64,000 nucleotides of DNA from Xenorhabdus sp014467285 (GTDB taxonomy: Bacteria > Pseudomonadota > Gammaproteobacteria > Enterobacterales > Enterobacteriaceae): contig NZ_NKHR01000015.1 in assembly GCF_014467285.1 (NCBI RefSeq), positions 54,079 to 118,078 of the forward strand, given 5' to 3'. How positions within the stretch are numbered: the stretch's first letter is position 1; each line of letters begins with the position of its first letter. This document shows, piece by piece, positions 26,387 through 36,782 of this stretch. Under the pieces are notes generated by a model. It had not been told where the DNA came from. It searched no databases and saw nothing but the letters and a program-made list of their open reading frames with translations. The position numbers and the translations under genes are program-made.

Positions 26387-27943
26387 ATGTCAGCGACATT
26401 AGAAAAAACAGTATGGTGGCAGCATCCTGCCTTGAAATGGTTTGCTGTAGGTTTGTGCCTGCTTTTTACCGGTTATCTGGTTGTATTGATGTATGCGCAG
26501 GGAGAATACCTGTTTGCTATGTTGACATTGATATTACTGGGGAGCGGTATTTATGTTTTTGCCAATCGCAAAGCATATGTTTGGCGCTATACCTACCCAG
26601 GAATTGCCGGAATAGGGTTGTTTATACTGTTTCCGCTTATTTGCACGATTGCCATTGCTTTCACAAACTATAGCAGTACCAACCAATTGACTTTTGAACG
26701 TGCCCAGACTGTCTTGATGAGTCGTCAATATCAGGCGGGGCAATCCTTTAATTTCAAACTCTACCCTGCATCTGATCAGTGGGTTTTGGCGCTGAGCGTT
26801 CCAGACAGCACTCAACCACTGGTATCAATGCCTTTTTCTTTTTCTGAGACGGAAGACATTACCTTGCCTCTACGTGAACAAGAAAAAAGTTTTGAAGGTG
26901 ATGCCGCAACATTACGCACGATTACCCAACATCGCCAAGCCTTGGGCCGATTGGTCGCGGTTCTTCCTGATGGTGGTCAGTTACGGATGAGTTCATTGCG
27001 TCAGTTTTCCGCTATACATTCTCTTTATTCCCTTGAAGAAGATGGCGTTACATTGACCAATAAACAAACCGGAGTGCAATACCGGCCGAATATGGAGACA
27101 GGGTTTTATCAATCCGTTAATGCTGAAAGTGGTTGGGGACAGGAAACATTAAGCCCGGGGTTTACAGTTTCTATTGGCTGGAAAAATTTCCTGCGGGTGA
27201 TACAGGATGAAGGGATTCAAAAACCTTTTTTGTCTATTTTTGTCTGGACGGTGATCTTCTCGCTGCTGACGGTAGTATTAACAGTTGCATTAGGAATGAT
27301 CCTCGCGTGTATTGTGCAGTGGGAAGCCCTTAAAGGACGGGCGATTTATCGTGTACTCCTTATTTTGCCTTATGCCGTTCCTTCTTTTATCTCCATTTTG
27401 ATTTTTAAGGGATTGTTTAACCAGAGTTTCGGTGAAATTAATCTAGTGCTTAACGGCCTGTTTGGCCTTAAACCAGATTGGTTTACAGATCCAACCTTGG
27501 CCCGAACGATGTTGATTATCGTAAATACCTGGTTGGGCTATCCCTATATGATGATTCTTTGCATGGGGCTGCTTAAGGCTATTCCTGATGACCTTTATGA
27601 AGCATCAGCCATTGATGGTGCAGGGACATGGCAGAACTTCACCAGAATAACCTTCCCGTTGTTGATTAAGCCGCTGACACCGTTAATGATTGCCAGCTTT
27701 GCTTTTAACTTTAATAACTTTGTCCTGATTCAATTGTTAACCAATGGCAGACCTGACCATATTGGTACAACGACTCCTGCGGGTTATACCGATCTTTTGG
27801 TGAGTTATACCTACCGCATTGCGTTTGAAGGTGGCGGCGGACAGGATTTTGGTCTGGCAGCAGCGATTGCGACGTTAATTTTCCTGTTAGTGGGGGCATT
27901 AGCCATCATCAATTTGAAAACCACCCGCATTAAATTTGATTGA
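26387..27943 (+). CDS. malF: Maltose transporter permease MalF
   Basis: 518 residues, close to the E. coli 514. Eight expected membrane segments with the large periplasmic P2 loop (about residues 95-275) that caps MalE. The EAA motif reads YEASAIDGAGTWQNFTRITFPLL and contacts MalK. The ATG at 26387 follows CAGGAAG and gives the family-like start MSATLEKTVWWQHP; an upstream start 16 codons earlier was rejected. Confidence 0.97.
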   Translation: MSATLEKTVWWQHPALKWFAVGLCLLFTGYLVVLMYAQGEYLFAMLTLILLGSGIYVFANRKAYVWRYTYPGIAGIGLFILFPLICTIAIAFTNYSSTNQLTFERAQTVLMSRQYQAGQSFNFKLYPASDQWVLALSVPDSTQPLVSMPFSFSETEDITLPLREQEKSFEGDAATLRTITQHRQALGRLVAVLPDGGQLRMSSLRQFSAIHSLYSLEEDGVTLTNKQTGVQYRPNMETGFYQSVNAESGWGQETLSPGFTVSIGWKNFLRVIQDEGIQKPFLSIFVWTVIFSLLTVVLTVALGMILACIVQWEALKGRAIYRVLLILPYAVPSFISILIFKGLFNQSFGEINLVLNGLFGLKPDWFTDPTLARTMLIIVNTWLGYPYMMILCMGLLKAIPDDLYEASAIDGAGTWQNFTRITFPLLIKPLTPLMIASFAFNFNNFVLIQLLTNGRPDHIGTTTPAGYTDLLVSYTYRIAFEGGGGQDFGLAAAIATLIFLLVGALAIINLKTTRIKFD

Positions 27944-27956
27944 GGAGAGCAAGAAT

Positions 27957-28847
27957 ATGGCGATGGTACAACCCAAATCGCAACGTTGGCGGGTATGGGC
28001 AACGCATGTGTTTATGCTGGCTTTTATTGCCTTGATTTTATTTCCTCTGTTGATGGTGATTGCTATTTCTTTGCGTCCGGGGAATTTTGCTACTGGTAGC
28101 CTGATCCCAGACACCATTTCTTGGGAACACTGGAAACTGGCATTTGGTTATAGTGTGGAATCTCCTGATGGAAGAGTGATACCTCCGCCATTTCCGGTTA
28201 TGCAGTGGCTTTGGAATTCAGTAAAAGTTGCATCCATTACTGCGATCGGAATTGTTGCACTGTCAACAACCTGTGCTTATGCGTTTGCCCGCATGCGTTT
28301 TCGTGGCAAAAGTACTTTGCTGAAAAGTATGCTGATTTTTCAGATGTTCCCTGCGGTGCTCTCATTAGTCGCGTTATATGCTTTGTTTGATCGGCTAGGG
28401 GAATATATTCCTTTCCTTGGGCTCAATACCCACGGTGGCGTGATTTTTGCCTATATGGGAGGGATTGCTCTGCATGTATGGACGATCAAAGGTTATTTTG
28501 AAACGATAGATCGTTCGCTTGAAGAGTCTGCCATGCTGGATGGGGCGACAACGTGGCAAGTTTTCCGTTTGATATTGTTACCACTTTCTGTACCGATATT
28601 AGCTGTTGTGTTTATCCTGTCTTTTATTGGTGTGATTACCGAAGTGCCAGTTGCATCCCTGCTATTACGGGATGTAGATAATTACACGTTGGCAGTGGGC
28701 ATGCAGCAATATCTTCACCCACAAAACTATCTTTGGGGAGACTTTGCCGCTGCGGCTGTACTTTCAGCTATTCCTATTACAGTAGTTTTCTTGGTTGCTC
28801 AACGTTGGTTGGTCGGTGGGTTGACATCGGGAGGCGTGAAAGGCTGA
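27957..28847 (+). CDS. malG: Maltose transporter permease MalG
   Basis: 296 residues, the E. coli length, starting MAMVQPKSQRW after GAGGAGAGCAAGA. Six membrane segments, EAA motif EESAMLDGATTWQVFRLILLPL, and the C-terminal tail GGLTSGGVKG that reaches into MalK. 13 bp after malF. Confidence 0.98.
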   Translation: MAMVQPKSQRWRVWATHVFMLAFIALILFPLLMVIAISLRPGNFATGSLIPDTISWEHWKLAFGYSVESPDGRVIPPPFPVMQWLWNSVKVASITAIGIVALSTTCAYAFARMRFRGKSTLLKSMLIFQMFPAVLSLVALYALFDRLGEYIPFLGLNTHGGVIFAYMGGIALHVWTIKGYFETIDRSLEESAMLDGATTWQVFRLILLPLSVPILAVVFILSFIGVITEVPVASLLLRDVDNYTLAVGMQQYLHPQNYLWGDFAAAAVLSAIPITVVFLVAQRWLVGGLTSGGVKG

Positions 28848-28850
28848 AAT

Positions 28851-28887
28851 AAACCGGCAACGATGGGATAACGATCGTTGCCGGTTT
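28851..28887. terminator. Bidirectional terminator between malG and malQ
   Basis: A perfect 14-bp stem (AAACCGGCAACGAT / ATCGTTGCCGGTTT) with a 9-nt loop between two convergent operons. A and T at the two ends allow action in both directions. Confidence 0.88.
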
Positions 28888-28893
28888 AGTCGG

Positions 28894-31041
28894 TTATGAA
28901 GCTTGTTTTCTGGCTTCCCTTACTGTTTGCAATAATTGCTTGATATGCACATCCGTAAACATAGTTTCCAATGTGACAGTGAGTTTGCGTCGCCAGTTGG
29001 GATATTCCTCAGTTGTACCGGGAATATTGACGGGGTTTTCCATATCTAGCCAGTCTTCAGGTTGTAACCCTAATAAGGCGCAATTGCTATGAGCGATATA
29101 GTGATGTACGGCGTAATTGATAGAAGCAGACATGGGGTGTTCGGCTTGCCCTTGTAATGCAGTTTGCTGTGATGATGGTGGGTTATCCGTTATAAGCAAT
29201 GTTTCTGATAAATAGCCGTGTTGATTTAAACTTGCCAATAATGCCTGCTTGCAACGTTTACGTTCAGTATATAACTCAGCAAGAAGTGCTTTATCAGGGT
29301 ACAAACCAATGTTTTCTCCTAAAGAGAGATCTCCGTTTTGCCAAAATCCACGTAAGGTAGGTAAATCATGAGTGGTAATGGTTGCCATGGCTTGCACAGG
29401 ATATTCATCAGGAGAACGGTATTCACCTTGCTCGTTGCGTTCAAAGTAAAACACTTTATATGAATAAACGCCCCGATCGCGTAACTTATCTACAATCTCT
29501 TCCGGGACAATACCCAAATCTTCACCAATCACCAGACAATGATGACGCTGGCTTTCCAGTGCCAGTATCGCCAGAAGGTCATCGACCGGATAATGGACAT
29601 AGACGCCTTTATCAGCAGTTTCTCCCTGGGGGATCCACCAGAGTCTGAGTAAAGACATCACATGATCGATACGCAATGCACCGCAATGGCGCATATTGCT
29701 ACGTAGTAACTCAATGAACGGTTGATAGGACTGAGCTTTTAATACATGGGGATTCATTGGCGGAAGCCCCCAATTTTGCCCCAGTGGTCCCAGAATGTCA
29801 GGTGGTGCTCCTACCGATGCCTGAGTACAATAAATGTTGCGGTTACACCATGTTTCAGAGCCTCCTTGTGCTACACCCACAGCGAGATCACGGTAAATGC
29901 CAATCGGCATGTGATTGGATTGACTGGTTGTAAAGCACTCAGCAAGTTGAATATCAGCTATCCATTGTAACCAAAGGAAAAACTCGATTTCTTGAGGGTG
30001 TGAATGACAAAACTCTTTCACTGCCTCACTGTCGAATTCACGATATTTTTCCGGCCATACCGGCCAGCCCCAGTAAGTATTATTTTCTCCATATAGTTTA
30101 TGGTGAAGTGCATCATAAGCTGCTTGAGAGTAAAGATTTTTGCCACCTTTGGTTACAAATTGTTGGAAGGCAATTTTCTGGGGATCATTACCGGTTCGGT
30201 TTTTAAATTGTGGATAAGCGAGACGTAGGGCAGCCATTTTTAGTGCCATGACAGTCGTGTAATCAACCCACTCTGTCTGACGGGCTTGCTGGAGTTTGAG
30301 CTGTGTTTCTGGTGAGTGCCACCACGCTTGAGCTTTGGCACTATCCTTAAAATCCTCTACCTGATGCACTGCAATATAGATGATATTGAGCCAGTGACGG
30401 GAGGATGGGCTGTAAGGGCTGGCATTTTCAGGCATGGCAGGATAGATGGCATGAAGAGGATTCAGGCCGACAAAAGCACCTCCACGCAATGCCAATTCTT
30501 GCAACATGTATTTCAAATCGCCAAAGTCACCGATTCCCCAGTTATTTTCTGAGCGCAGGGTATAAAGCTGAACGCAAGCGCCCCAAAGTTTTTCTCCATG
30601 TATCAGCGCCTGTGGTTCGTAACAACGTTCAGGAGCAACAATAAGTTGCATAGTTTGTTGCTGAGGACTGGCTTCTTGTTCCACTTTTGGTATCAGCGTC
30701 AGAGTGTGATATCCCAAAGGGAGGTTGCTTGGTAAAGTGAGTTGATGCTGACAGCGACCATGAAATACTTCCCCTTGTTCAGTGGTTATCTGCCATTGGT
30801 AACTGTTTAGCTCTTTTAGCGGCAGAGTTATATCCTGACCTTGAATAATCACTTTAACCTGAGGTGAAGAAGGATCCTGTAAGTAAGAAACCGGTCTATC
30901 GACCGGTGTATTTTTACTCATGGCTTCCAATATCCGATGCCGGGTTTCAGCCGGGATCGCCTGTGGTTTTCCATAGGCATTAATATATTCGCTGGTAATG
31001 CCGGCTTCAGTTGCTAAATCATCTAGCCATTTGTTTTCCAT
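28894..31041 (-). CDS. malQ: 4-alpha-glucanotransferase (amylomaltase) MalQ
   Basis: 715 residues, GH77. The catalytic nucleophile region is ALRIDHVMSLLRLWWIP, the acid/base region LVIGEDLGIVPEE, and the third carboxylate TTHDLPTLRGFW. It transfers glucan chains from short maltodextrins and releases glucose, in the cytoplasm. The start is MENKWLDDLATEAGI. It lies 9 bp behind malP, so malP-malQ is an operon. Confidence 0.97.
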   Translation of the reverse strand: MENKWLDDLATEAGITSEYINAYGKPQAIPAETRHRILEAMSKNTPVDRPVSYLQDPSSPQVKVIIQGQDITLPLKELNSYQWQITTEQGEVFHGRCQHQLTLPSNLPLGYHTLTLIPKVEQEASPQQQTMQLIVAPERCYEPQALIHGEKLWGACVQLYTLRSENNWGIGDFGDLKYMLQELALRGGAFVGLNPLHAIYPAMPENASPYSPSSRHWLNIIYIAVHQVEDFKDSAKAQAWWHSPETQLKLQQARQTEWVDYTTVMALKMAALRLAYPQFKNRTGNDPQKIAFQQFVTKGGKNLYSQAAYDALHHKLYGENNTYWGWPVWPEKYREFDSEAVKEFCHSHPQEIEFFLWLQWIADIQLAECFTTSQSNHMPIGIYRDLAVGVAQGGSETWCNRNIYCTQASVGAPPDILGPLGQNWGLPPMNPHVLKAQSYQPFIELLRSNMRHCGALRIDHVMSLLRLWWIPQGETADKGVYVHYPVDDLLAILALESQRHHCLVIGEDLGIVPEEIVDKLRDRGVYSYKVFYFERNEQGEYRSPDEYPVQAMATITTHDLPTLRGFWQNGDLSLGENIGLYPDKALLAELYTERKRCKQALLASLNQHGYLSETLLITDNPPSSQQTALQGQAEHPMSASINYAVHHYIAHSNCALLGLQPEDWLDMENPVNIPGTTEEYPNWRRKLTVTLETMFTDVHIKQLLQTVREARKQAS

Positions 31042-31050
31042 GCTAAATCC

Positions 31051-33495
31051 CTATTTGGTTTGCCAGATGCGCTGTTGGTAATCCCGAATAGTTCGATCAG
31101 AACTAAATTTGCTCATTCGAGCGGTGTTGAGCACAGCACTGCGTGTCCAACGTTGAGAGTCACGATACAGGGAATCAATTTGCTTATGGGCATGGCAATA
31201 GGAGGCAAAATCAGCCAGCACTAAATAAGGGTCACCAGCATCAATCAGGCTACGTAACATGAGATCAAATGCGTGCGTATCTCCGTGGCTGAATTCGCCA
31301 TTAGCAAGGGAATCTAATATGCCTTTCAGATGATGATCTTGTTGAAGAATATCGTGTGGATTGTAGCCACTATTCCGCAAGGCTTTTGCCTCTTCCACGG
31401 TTTTACCGAAGATAAAGATATTGTCGTCCCCGACCTGTTCGGCGATTTCGACATTGGCGCCATCCAGTGTTCCGATGGTAAGTGCACCGTTTAAGGCCAG
31501 TTTCATGTTGCCTGTTCCAGAGGCTTCTTTGCCCGCAGTGGAGATTTGCTCTGATACGTCAGCGGCAGGGATCATCAGTTCCGCTACGGAAACGTTGTAG
31601 TCAGGGATGAAAGCAATCTTGATGCGATCGCGGACAATCGGATCATGATTGATCTTTTCCGCCGCATGATTAATGGCTGAAATGATGTTTTTCGCCAGAT
31701 AGTAACCAGGAGCAGCTTTGGCACCGAACAAGAAAACACGGGGGTGGATATCCAAAGCCGGATTTTCCTGAATTTGTCGGTAAAGTGACAGGACATGGAG
31801 CAGGTTCAAATGCTGACGCTTGTATTCATGCAGGCGTTTTATCTGCACATCGAAAATGGCATGCGGATCAAGTTTGAGCCCCATGACCTTATTCACATAG
31901 TTGGACAAGCGAATTTTATTTTCCTGTTTGATGGTGCGGTAAGCTGCGCAAAATGTGGCGTCATCAGCATAAGGTTCGAGTTGTTTGAGAGCATCAAGAT
32001 CATTAACCCATTCTTGGTTTAATGTCTGACTGATTAATGAAGAAAGTGCCGGGTTGCACTGTTTTAACCAACGACGAGGAGTTACCCCATTGGTGACGTT
32101 GTGGAATTTTGTTGGCCACAATTGATGATATTCAGGGAATAAATCAGACACGATCAAAGATGAATGCAGTGCTGCGACACCATTGACGGCAAAACAGGCG
32201 ACAACGCAGAGATTAGCCATTCTTACCTGATTATCATGGATAACCGCCAGTTTTTCCCAGACTTGTTGGTTACCAGGCCAGGTTTGCTCCACGGTTTCTT
32301 TAAAGCGTCGGTTGATTTCTTGAATGATGCGGTGGTGGCGTGGCAGGAGTTCAATAACCAGTTTTTCATCCCAACGTTCCAAGCCTTCCGGCAGAAGTGT
32401 ATGGTTAGTATAGGCGAACGTTTGCCCCGTAATTTTCCATGCTGTTTCCCAATCTAACTGGTATTCATCCAGCAGAAGACGCATCATTTCAGGAATAGCG
32501 ATAGTTGGGTGAGTATCGTTAAGCTGGATAACTTCGTAACGTGCCAGTTCTTCTATTTTACGCCCTGCTTGTTGGTGACGGCGCAGAATATCTGCCACGG
32601 CACAGGCACATTGGAAGTATTGTTGCATCAGGCGCAGGCGCTTGCCGGCCTGATGATTATCGTTCGGATAGAGCACCTTGGTTAAGCTGGCGGCTTCAAT
32701 GCCTTGCTGTTCGGCAAGCAGAAATTGCCCATCATTGAAAAGTGACAGATCAAAGGGACTATCGTATGTTGCCTGCCATAAGCGCAGTGGTTGAGTAATG
32801 CCATTGCCATATCCAATGACCGGTAAATCCCACGCTTCGCCAATCAGGGTAAATGCAGGACTCCACGTTTCATGACCGTCGGCAGTTGTCACGATTTCGC
32901 CACCAAAACTAACATCAACTTTTAGTTGGGCGTTATGGTGGAACCACGGGTAAGATTCTCGTTCCCAATTATCGGGGGCTTCGATCTGTTGCCCTTGTTC
33001 AAAGGATTGGCGGAACAGGCCGTATTGGTAATTCAAGCCATATCCTGTGGCGGGTTGATTGATCGTTGCCATGGAATCCAGAAAACAAGCTGCCAACCGC
33101 CCCAACCCGCCGTTACCCAATGCAGGGTCGGTTTCTTCTTCCAGCAAATCCGTTAAAACGATGCCTTCTTCTGCCAGATAAGCCTGTACATCGTTATACC
33201 ACCCCAGATTCAATAAGTTATTAGCCGTCAGGCGGCCTATCAGAAACTCCATCGAAATATAATTCACATGGCGTTGCTTACTTTGAGACGGATTACTTTG
33301 AGATGAATTGCCATGGTTTTTCTGGGAAGAAAGAGGAAGTAATTCAGAAAGTGCGGCACTCACGGCGAGCCACCATTGATGTGGGGTCATCTCTTGCGAG
33401 GAGGTAAGACCAAAGCGTTGCCATTGGCGTGTGAGAGCCGCTTGGAATGTGGCTTTATTTAGCTTGGTTTTTTCACCTGATTCGAACTGTTGCAT
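31051..33495 (-). CDS. malP: Maltodextrin phosphorylase MalP
   Basis: 814 residues, slightly longer than E. coli MalP (797), mainly because of a Ser/Gln/Asn-rich insert (SSQKNHGNSSQSNPSQSKQ) near residue 60. GT35 features: YGLNYQYGLFRQSF, LNDTHPTIAIPEMMR, and the PLP lysine in EASGTGNMKLALNGALTIG. It splits maltodextrins with phosphate to give glucose-1-phosphate. First gene of malPQ, divergent from malT. Confidence 0.97.
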   Translation of the reverse strand: MQQFESGEKTKLNKATFQAALTRQWQRFGLTSSQEMTPHQWWLAVSAALSELLPLSSQKNHGNSSQSNPSQSKQRHVNYISMEFLIGRLTANNLLNLGWYNDVQAYLAEEGIVLTDLLEEETDPALGNGGLGRLAACFLDSMATINQPATGYGLNYQYGLFRQSFEQGQQIEAPDNWERESYPWFHHNAQLKVDVSFGGEIVTTADGHETWSPAFTLIGEAWDLPVIGYGNGITQPLRLWQATYDSPFDLSLFNDGQFLLAEQQGIEAASLTKVLYPNDNHQAGKRLRLMQQYFQCACAVADILRRHQQAGRKIEELARYEVIQLNDTHPTIAIPEMMRLLLDEYQLDWETAWKITGQTFAYTNHTLLPEGLERWDEKLVIELLPRHHRIIQEINRRFKETVEQTWPGNQQVWEKLAVIHDNQVRMANLCVVACFAVNGVAALHSSLIVSDLFPEYHQLWPTKFHNVTNGVTPRRWLKQCNPALSSLISQTLNQEWVNDLDALKQLEPYADDATFCAAYRTIKQENKIRLSNYVNKVMGLKLDPHAIFDVQIKRLHEYKRQHLNLLHVLSLYRQIQENPALDIHPRVFLFGAKAAPGYYLAKNIISAINHAAEKINHDPIVRDRIKIAFIPDYNVSVAELMIPAADVSEQISTAGKEASGTGNMKLALNGALTIGTLDGANVEIAEQVGDDNIFIFGKTVEEAKALRNSGYNPHDILQQDHHLKGILDSLANGEFSHGDTHAFDLMLRSLIDAGDPYLVLADFASYCHAHKQIDSLYRDSQRWTRSAVLNTARMSKFSSDRTIRDYQQRIWQTK

Positions 33496-33575
33496 GGCGT
33501 CGTCATCCTGTCACTGAATAAGGAAAATGTAGAGATTATTTAGCGGAATATGCTGAATGCTCATGGCATGGGAAA

Positions 33576-33585
33576 CATCATCCCG
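33576..33585 (-). promoter_or_regulatory. MalT box before malP (minus orientation)
   Basis: On the minus strand CGGGATGATG, 8 of 10 to the MalT consensus, 81 bp before the malP start. Confidence 0.5.
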
Positions 33586-33598
33586 TGAAAATATTCGC

Positions 33599-33608
33599 GG
33601 GGAGGAGT
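33599..33608 (+). promoter_or_regulatory. MalT box in the malP-malT region
   Basis: GGGGAGGAGT, 9 of 10 to the MalT consensus, in the 355-bp region between divergent malP and malT. Confidence 0.65.
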
Positions 33609-33680
33609 GCAAGGGCGTAGCCATTTCTTTCGAATCTTTTCGCAATTTCATAGAGAAATAGAAAGGTTGTAGTGAAAGAA

Positions 33681-33696
33681 TGTGACAAGGTGCAAT
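33681..33696 (+). promoter_or_regulatory. CRP site of the malT promoter
   Basis: TGTGACAAGGTGCAAT has one perfect CRP half-site and closely resembles the E. coli malT site (TGTGACACAGTGCAAA, from memory). malT transcription needs cAMP-CRP in E. coli. I could not place the -10 with confidence. Confidence 0.75.
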
Positions 33697-33850
33697 TTAA
33701 CACAATGAAATCAAACAACTTGTTTGCAAAAGATGGGCGTTTCTCTAAATTTGGTTGGCATTGATGTATGTTAAGGGCGTAAGTCAGCCAATTGCATCAA
33801 ACGGAATTCTGGTATCAGTTTTATTCATTGCTTGTGTGGGGAGAAAATTA

Positions 33851-36565
33851 ATGCTTATCCCATCGAAACTCAGTCGTCCACTTCGCCTGAATAATATGGT
33901 TATGCGGGAGCGTCTGTTAGAAAAGCTCAATGAGGCACAAGATTATCGCTTGGTGTTGATAACCAGTCCGGCAGGGTATGGTAAAACCACCCTTATGTCG
34001 CAATGGGCTGCCGGACGGGATAATCTGGGCTGGTATTCTCTCGATGACAGCGACAATCAGCCAGAGCGTTTTGCCAGCTATTTGATAGCGGCTATTCAGC
34101 AGGCAACGCAAGGACATTGTGCGAAAAGTGAGGTGTTGGCTCAGAAGCATCAGTATGCCAATTTATCCGCACTGTTTGCTCAACTTTTTATTGAACTCAG
34201 TGAATGGCAGCAGCCAATTTTTCTGGTGATTGATGATTACCATCTTATAGAGAATGATCTTATTCACGAAGCAATGCGCTTTTTTCTCCGCCACCAGCCA
34301 GAGCATTTGACGCTGATAATTTTATCGCGCCATTTGCCTTCATTGGGCGTGGCAAATTTACGTGTGCGTGAACAGCTATTAGAGATTGATAGTCAGCAAC
34401 TAGCTTTCGATTATCAGGAAACTCAGCAATTTTTTGCCAAACGGCTGGCGAATCCATTGGATGCTGATAATTGCAAACAGTTGTGCAATGACGTTGCAGG
34501 ATGGGCGACAGCATTGCAGCTTATTGCGCTTTCTGCCCGCCAATCGGGCAACACGGCTGAAATGTCAGCGAAGCGGCTTTCGGGGATTAATGCCAGCCAT
34601 CTTGCGGATTATCTCGTGGATGAAGTTTTAAATCGTGTAGATCAATCAACGCGGGATTTTTTGCTGCATAGTTCTATCTTGCGTTCCATGAATGATGGTT
34701 TGATTGTTTGCCTGACGGGAGAAGAAAACGGCCAGCAGCGTCTTGAAGATATTGAGCGTCAGGGGCTGTTTATTCAGCGAATGGATGATTCCGGCGAATG
34801 GTTCTGTTTTCATCCTTTGTTTGCATCATTTTTGCGCCAGCGCTGCCAATGGGAAATGGCGGCGAAATTGCCTGAATTACACCGAGCGGCAGTGAAAGGA
34901 TGGTTGATGCAGGGATATCCGGGGGAAGCGATTCACCATGCCCTTGCCGCAGGGGATAGTGTGTTGTTGCGGGATATTTTACTGCAACATGCCTGGGATC
35001 TCTTTAACCACAGCAAACTGTCTTTGCTGGAAGAGTGCATGAATGCACTGCCGTATGAACAATTATTGGAAAGCCCGCGTTTGGTACTGTTGCAAGCGTG
35101 GTTGGCACAAAGTCAGCACCGCCACTATGAGGTGAATGCGTTATTGAATCAGGCGGAGCAATCGCTTAAGCAGAAACAAATAGTCATTGAACCGGAGTTG
35201 CTGGCGGAATTTGATGCTTTGCGCGCTCAAGTGGCAATTAACGACGGGCGGCCAGCCGATGCAAATGCCCTGGCTGAAAAGGCACTGGCAACCCTGCTGC
35301 CGGATAATCAATATGGTCGTATTGTGGCTATGTCGGTGAAAGGTGAAGTATTGCATTGCAACGGGCAACTGGTTAGCGCGCTGGCTCTGATGAAGCAAAC
35401 GGAGCAACTTGCCCGCCTTAGCCATGTTTACCACTATGCTTTATGGGCGTTGCTGCAACAAAGTGAGATTTTACTGGCTCAGGGTTATTTACAGGCTGCT
35501 TATGATATCCAAACCCATGCTTTTGATTTAATTCGTGAGCAGCATTTGGAACAATTGCCGATGCATGAATTTCTACTGAGAATTCGCTCGCAGCTTTTGT
35601 GGTGTTGGGCACGCATTGATGAATCGGAAGAAGCGGCCCGCCAAGGATTGGAAGTATTATCCAATTTCCAGCCACAGCAGCAATTACAATGCCTGACGCA
35701 ATTGGCGAAATGTTCTTTGATTCGTGGCGATATTGATAATGCCCGCCGTTATCTATCCCGTTGTGAGAATTTGCTGAGTAATGGTCAGTATCACCGTGAT
35801 TGGCGGACGAATACTGACAAACTGCGCGTTATTATCTGGCAGAGTGTGGAAGACAGCAATTCGATGACTCAGTGGCTGGTGCAGGCGGAACGGCCTGAAA
35901 GTTTCTGTAATCACTTCAATCAAAATCAATGGCGCAATATTGCCCGCGCACAAATTCTGCTTGGGCAGTATGCGGAAGCCGAATCTGTCTTAAAGACACT
36001 GAATGAATACGCGAGAGAGTTGGCGCTGGTCAGTGACCTGAACAGAAATCTCCTGCTGTGTAATCTGCTTTATTGGCAGCTTGGACGAAAAGCTGAGGCG
36101 CAGGATGTTTTGATGGAAGCTCTGCGTTTGGCTAATCGCACGGGATTCATCAGCCACTTTGTCATTGAAGGGGAACTGATGGCTTTGCAATTACGCCAGC
36201 TTATCCAGCTTAATATTTTACCGGAAATGGAGCAGCATCGGGCACAGCGTATCCTGCGGGAAATTAACCGCCAGCACCGACATAAATTTGCTCACTTTGA
36301 TGAAGCGTTTGTCGAACAATTGATTCACCATCCTGATGTGCCGGAACTGATTCGCAATAGCCCGCTTACCCAGCGTGAATGGCAGGTATTGGGGCTGATT
36401 TATTCTGGCTACAGCAACGATCAGATAGCTGCCGAATTGGATGTAGCTACGACGACTATCAAAACCCATATACGTAATTTATATCAGAAAATGGGCATTA
36501 CTCATCGGCAGGAAGCTATTCATCAGGCTCAGAATTTGATGCAAATGATGGGGTTGGGCGTTTAA
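33851..36565 (+). CDS. malT: Maltose regulon activator MalT
   Basis: 904 residues (E. coli 901), start MLIPSKLSRPLRLNN after GGGGAGAAA; an upstream start at 33755 was rejected. It is a STAND ATPase: Walker A SPAGYGKTT near 38-46, Walker B-like LVIDDYHLI, then the superhelical sensor domain that binds maltotriose, and a C-terminal LuxR-type helix-turn-helix (SPLTQREWQVLGLIYSGYSN.. to IRNLYQKMGI). It activates the mal promoters whose boxes are seen at 24785-24962 and 33576-33608. Confidence 0.97.
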   Translation: MLIPSKLSRPLRLNNMVMRERLLEKLNEAQDYRLVLITSPAGYGKTTLMSQWAAGRDNLGWYSLDDSDNQPERFASYLIAAIQQATQGHCAKSEVLAQKHQYANLSALFAQLFIELSEWQQPIFLVIDDYHLIENDLIHEAMRFFLRHQPEHLTLIILSRHLPSLGVANLRVREQLLEIDSQQLAFDYQETQQFFAKRLANPLDADNCKQLCNDVAGWATALQLIALSARQSGNTAEMSAKRLSGINASHLADYLVDEVLNRVDQSTRDFLLHSSILRSMNDGLIVCLTGEENGQQRLEDIERQGLFIQRMDDSGEWFCFHPLFASFLRQRCQWEMAAKLPELHRAAVKGWLMQGYPGEAIHHALAAGDSVLLRDILLQHAWDLFNHSKLSLLEECMNALPYEQLLESPRLVLLQAWLAQSQHRHYEVNALLNQAEQSLKQKQIVIEPELLAEFDALRAQVAINDGRPADANALAEKALATLLPDNQYGRIVAMSVKGEVLHCNGQLVSALALMKQTEQLARLSHVYHYALWALLQQSEILLAQGYLQAAYDIQTHAFDLIREQHLEQLPMHEFLLRIRSQLLWCWARIDESEEAARQGLEVLSNFQPQQQLQCLTQLAKCSLIRGDIDNARRYLSRCENLLSNGQYHRDWRTNTDKLRVIIWQSVEDSNSMTQWLVQAERPESFCNHFNQNQWRNIARAQILLGQYAEAESVLKTLNEYARELALVSDLNRNLLLCNLLYWQLGRKAEAQDVLMEALRLANRTGFISHFVIEGELMALQLRQLIQLNILPEMEQHRAQRILREINRQHRHKFAHFDEAFVEQLIHHPDVPELIRNSPLTQREWQVLGLIYSGYSNDQIAAELDVATTTIKTHIRNLYQKMGITHRQEAIHQAQNLMQMMGLGV

Positions 36566-36782
36566 TGACTATTTCCAGAAGTGATTTACTTCCAGTTTAA
36601 TATAATAAAAAAATATTAATGAAAAAATATATGATATTTCAAATATTAAATAATTTTTAAAATTACATGATATTTTTTATGACGTTTTTGTGATCGAAAT
36701 AAAATTTAAATGTGCTTAAGCTGGTCTCATCACAGTAGGTGTTTTTTTATTGTTTAATATTACTAATTAGTGGTGAGTCATT

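Noticed and set aside
33755..33850. Longer N-terminus for MalT
   Set aside because: The extra 32 residues are unlike MalT; ATG 33851 has a good ribosome binding site and the family start.
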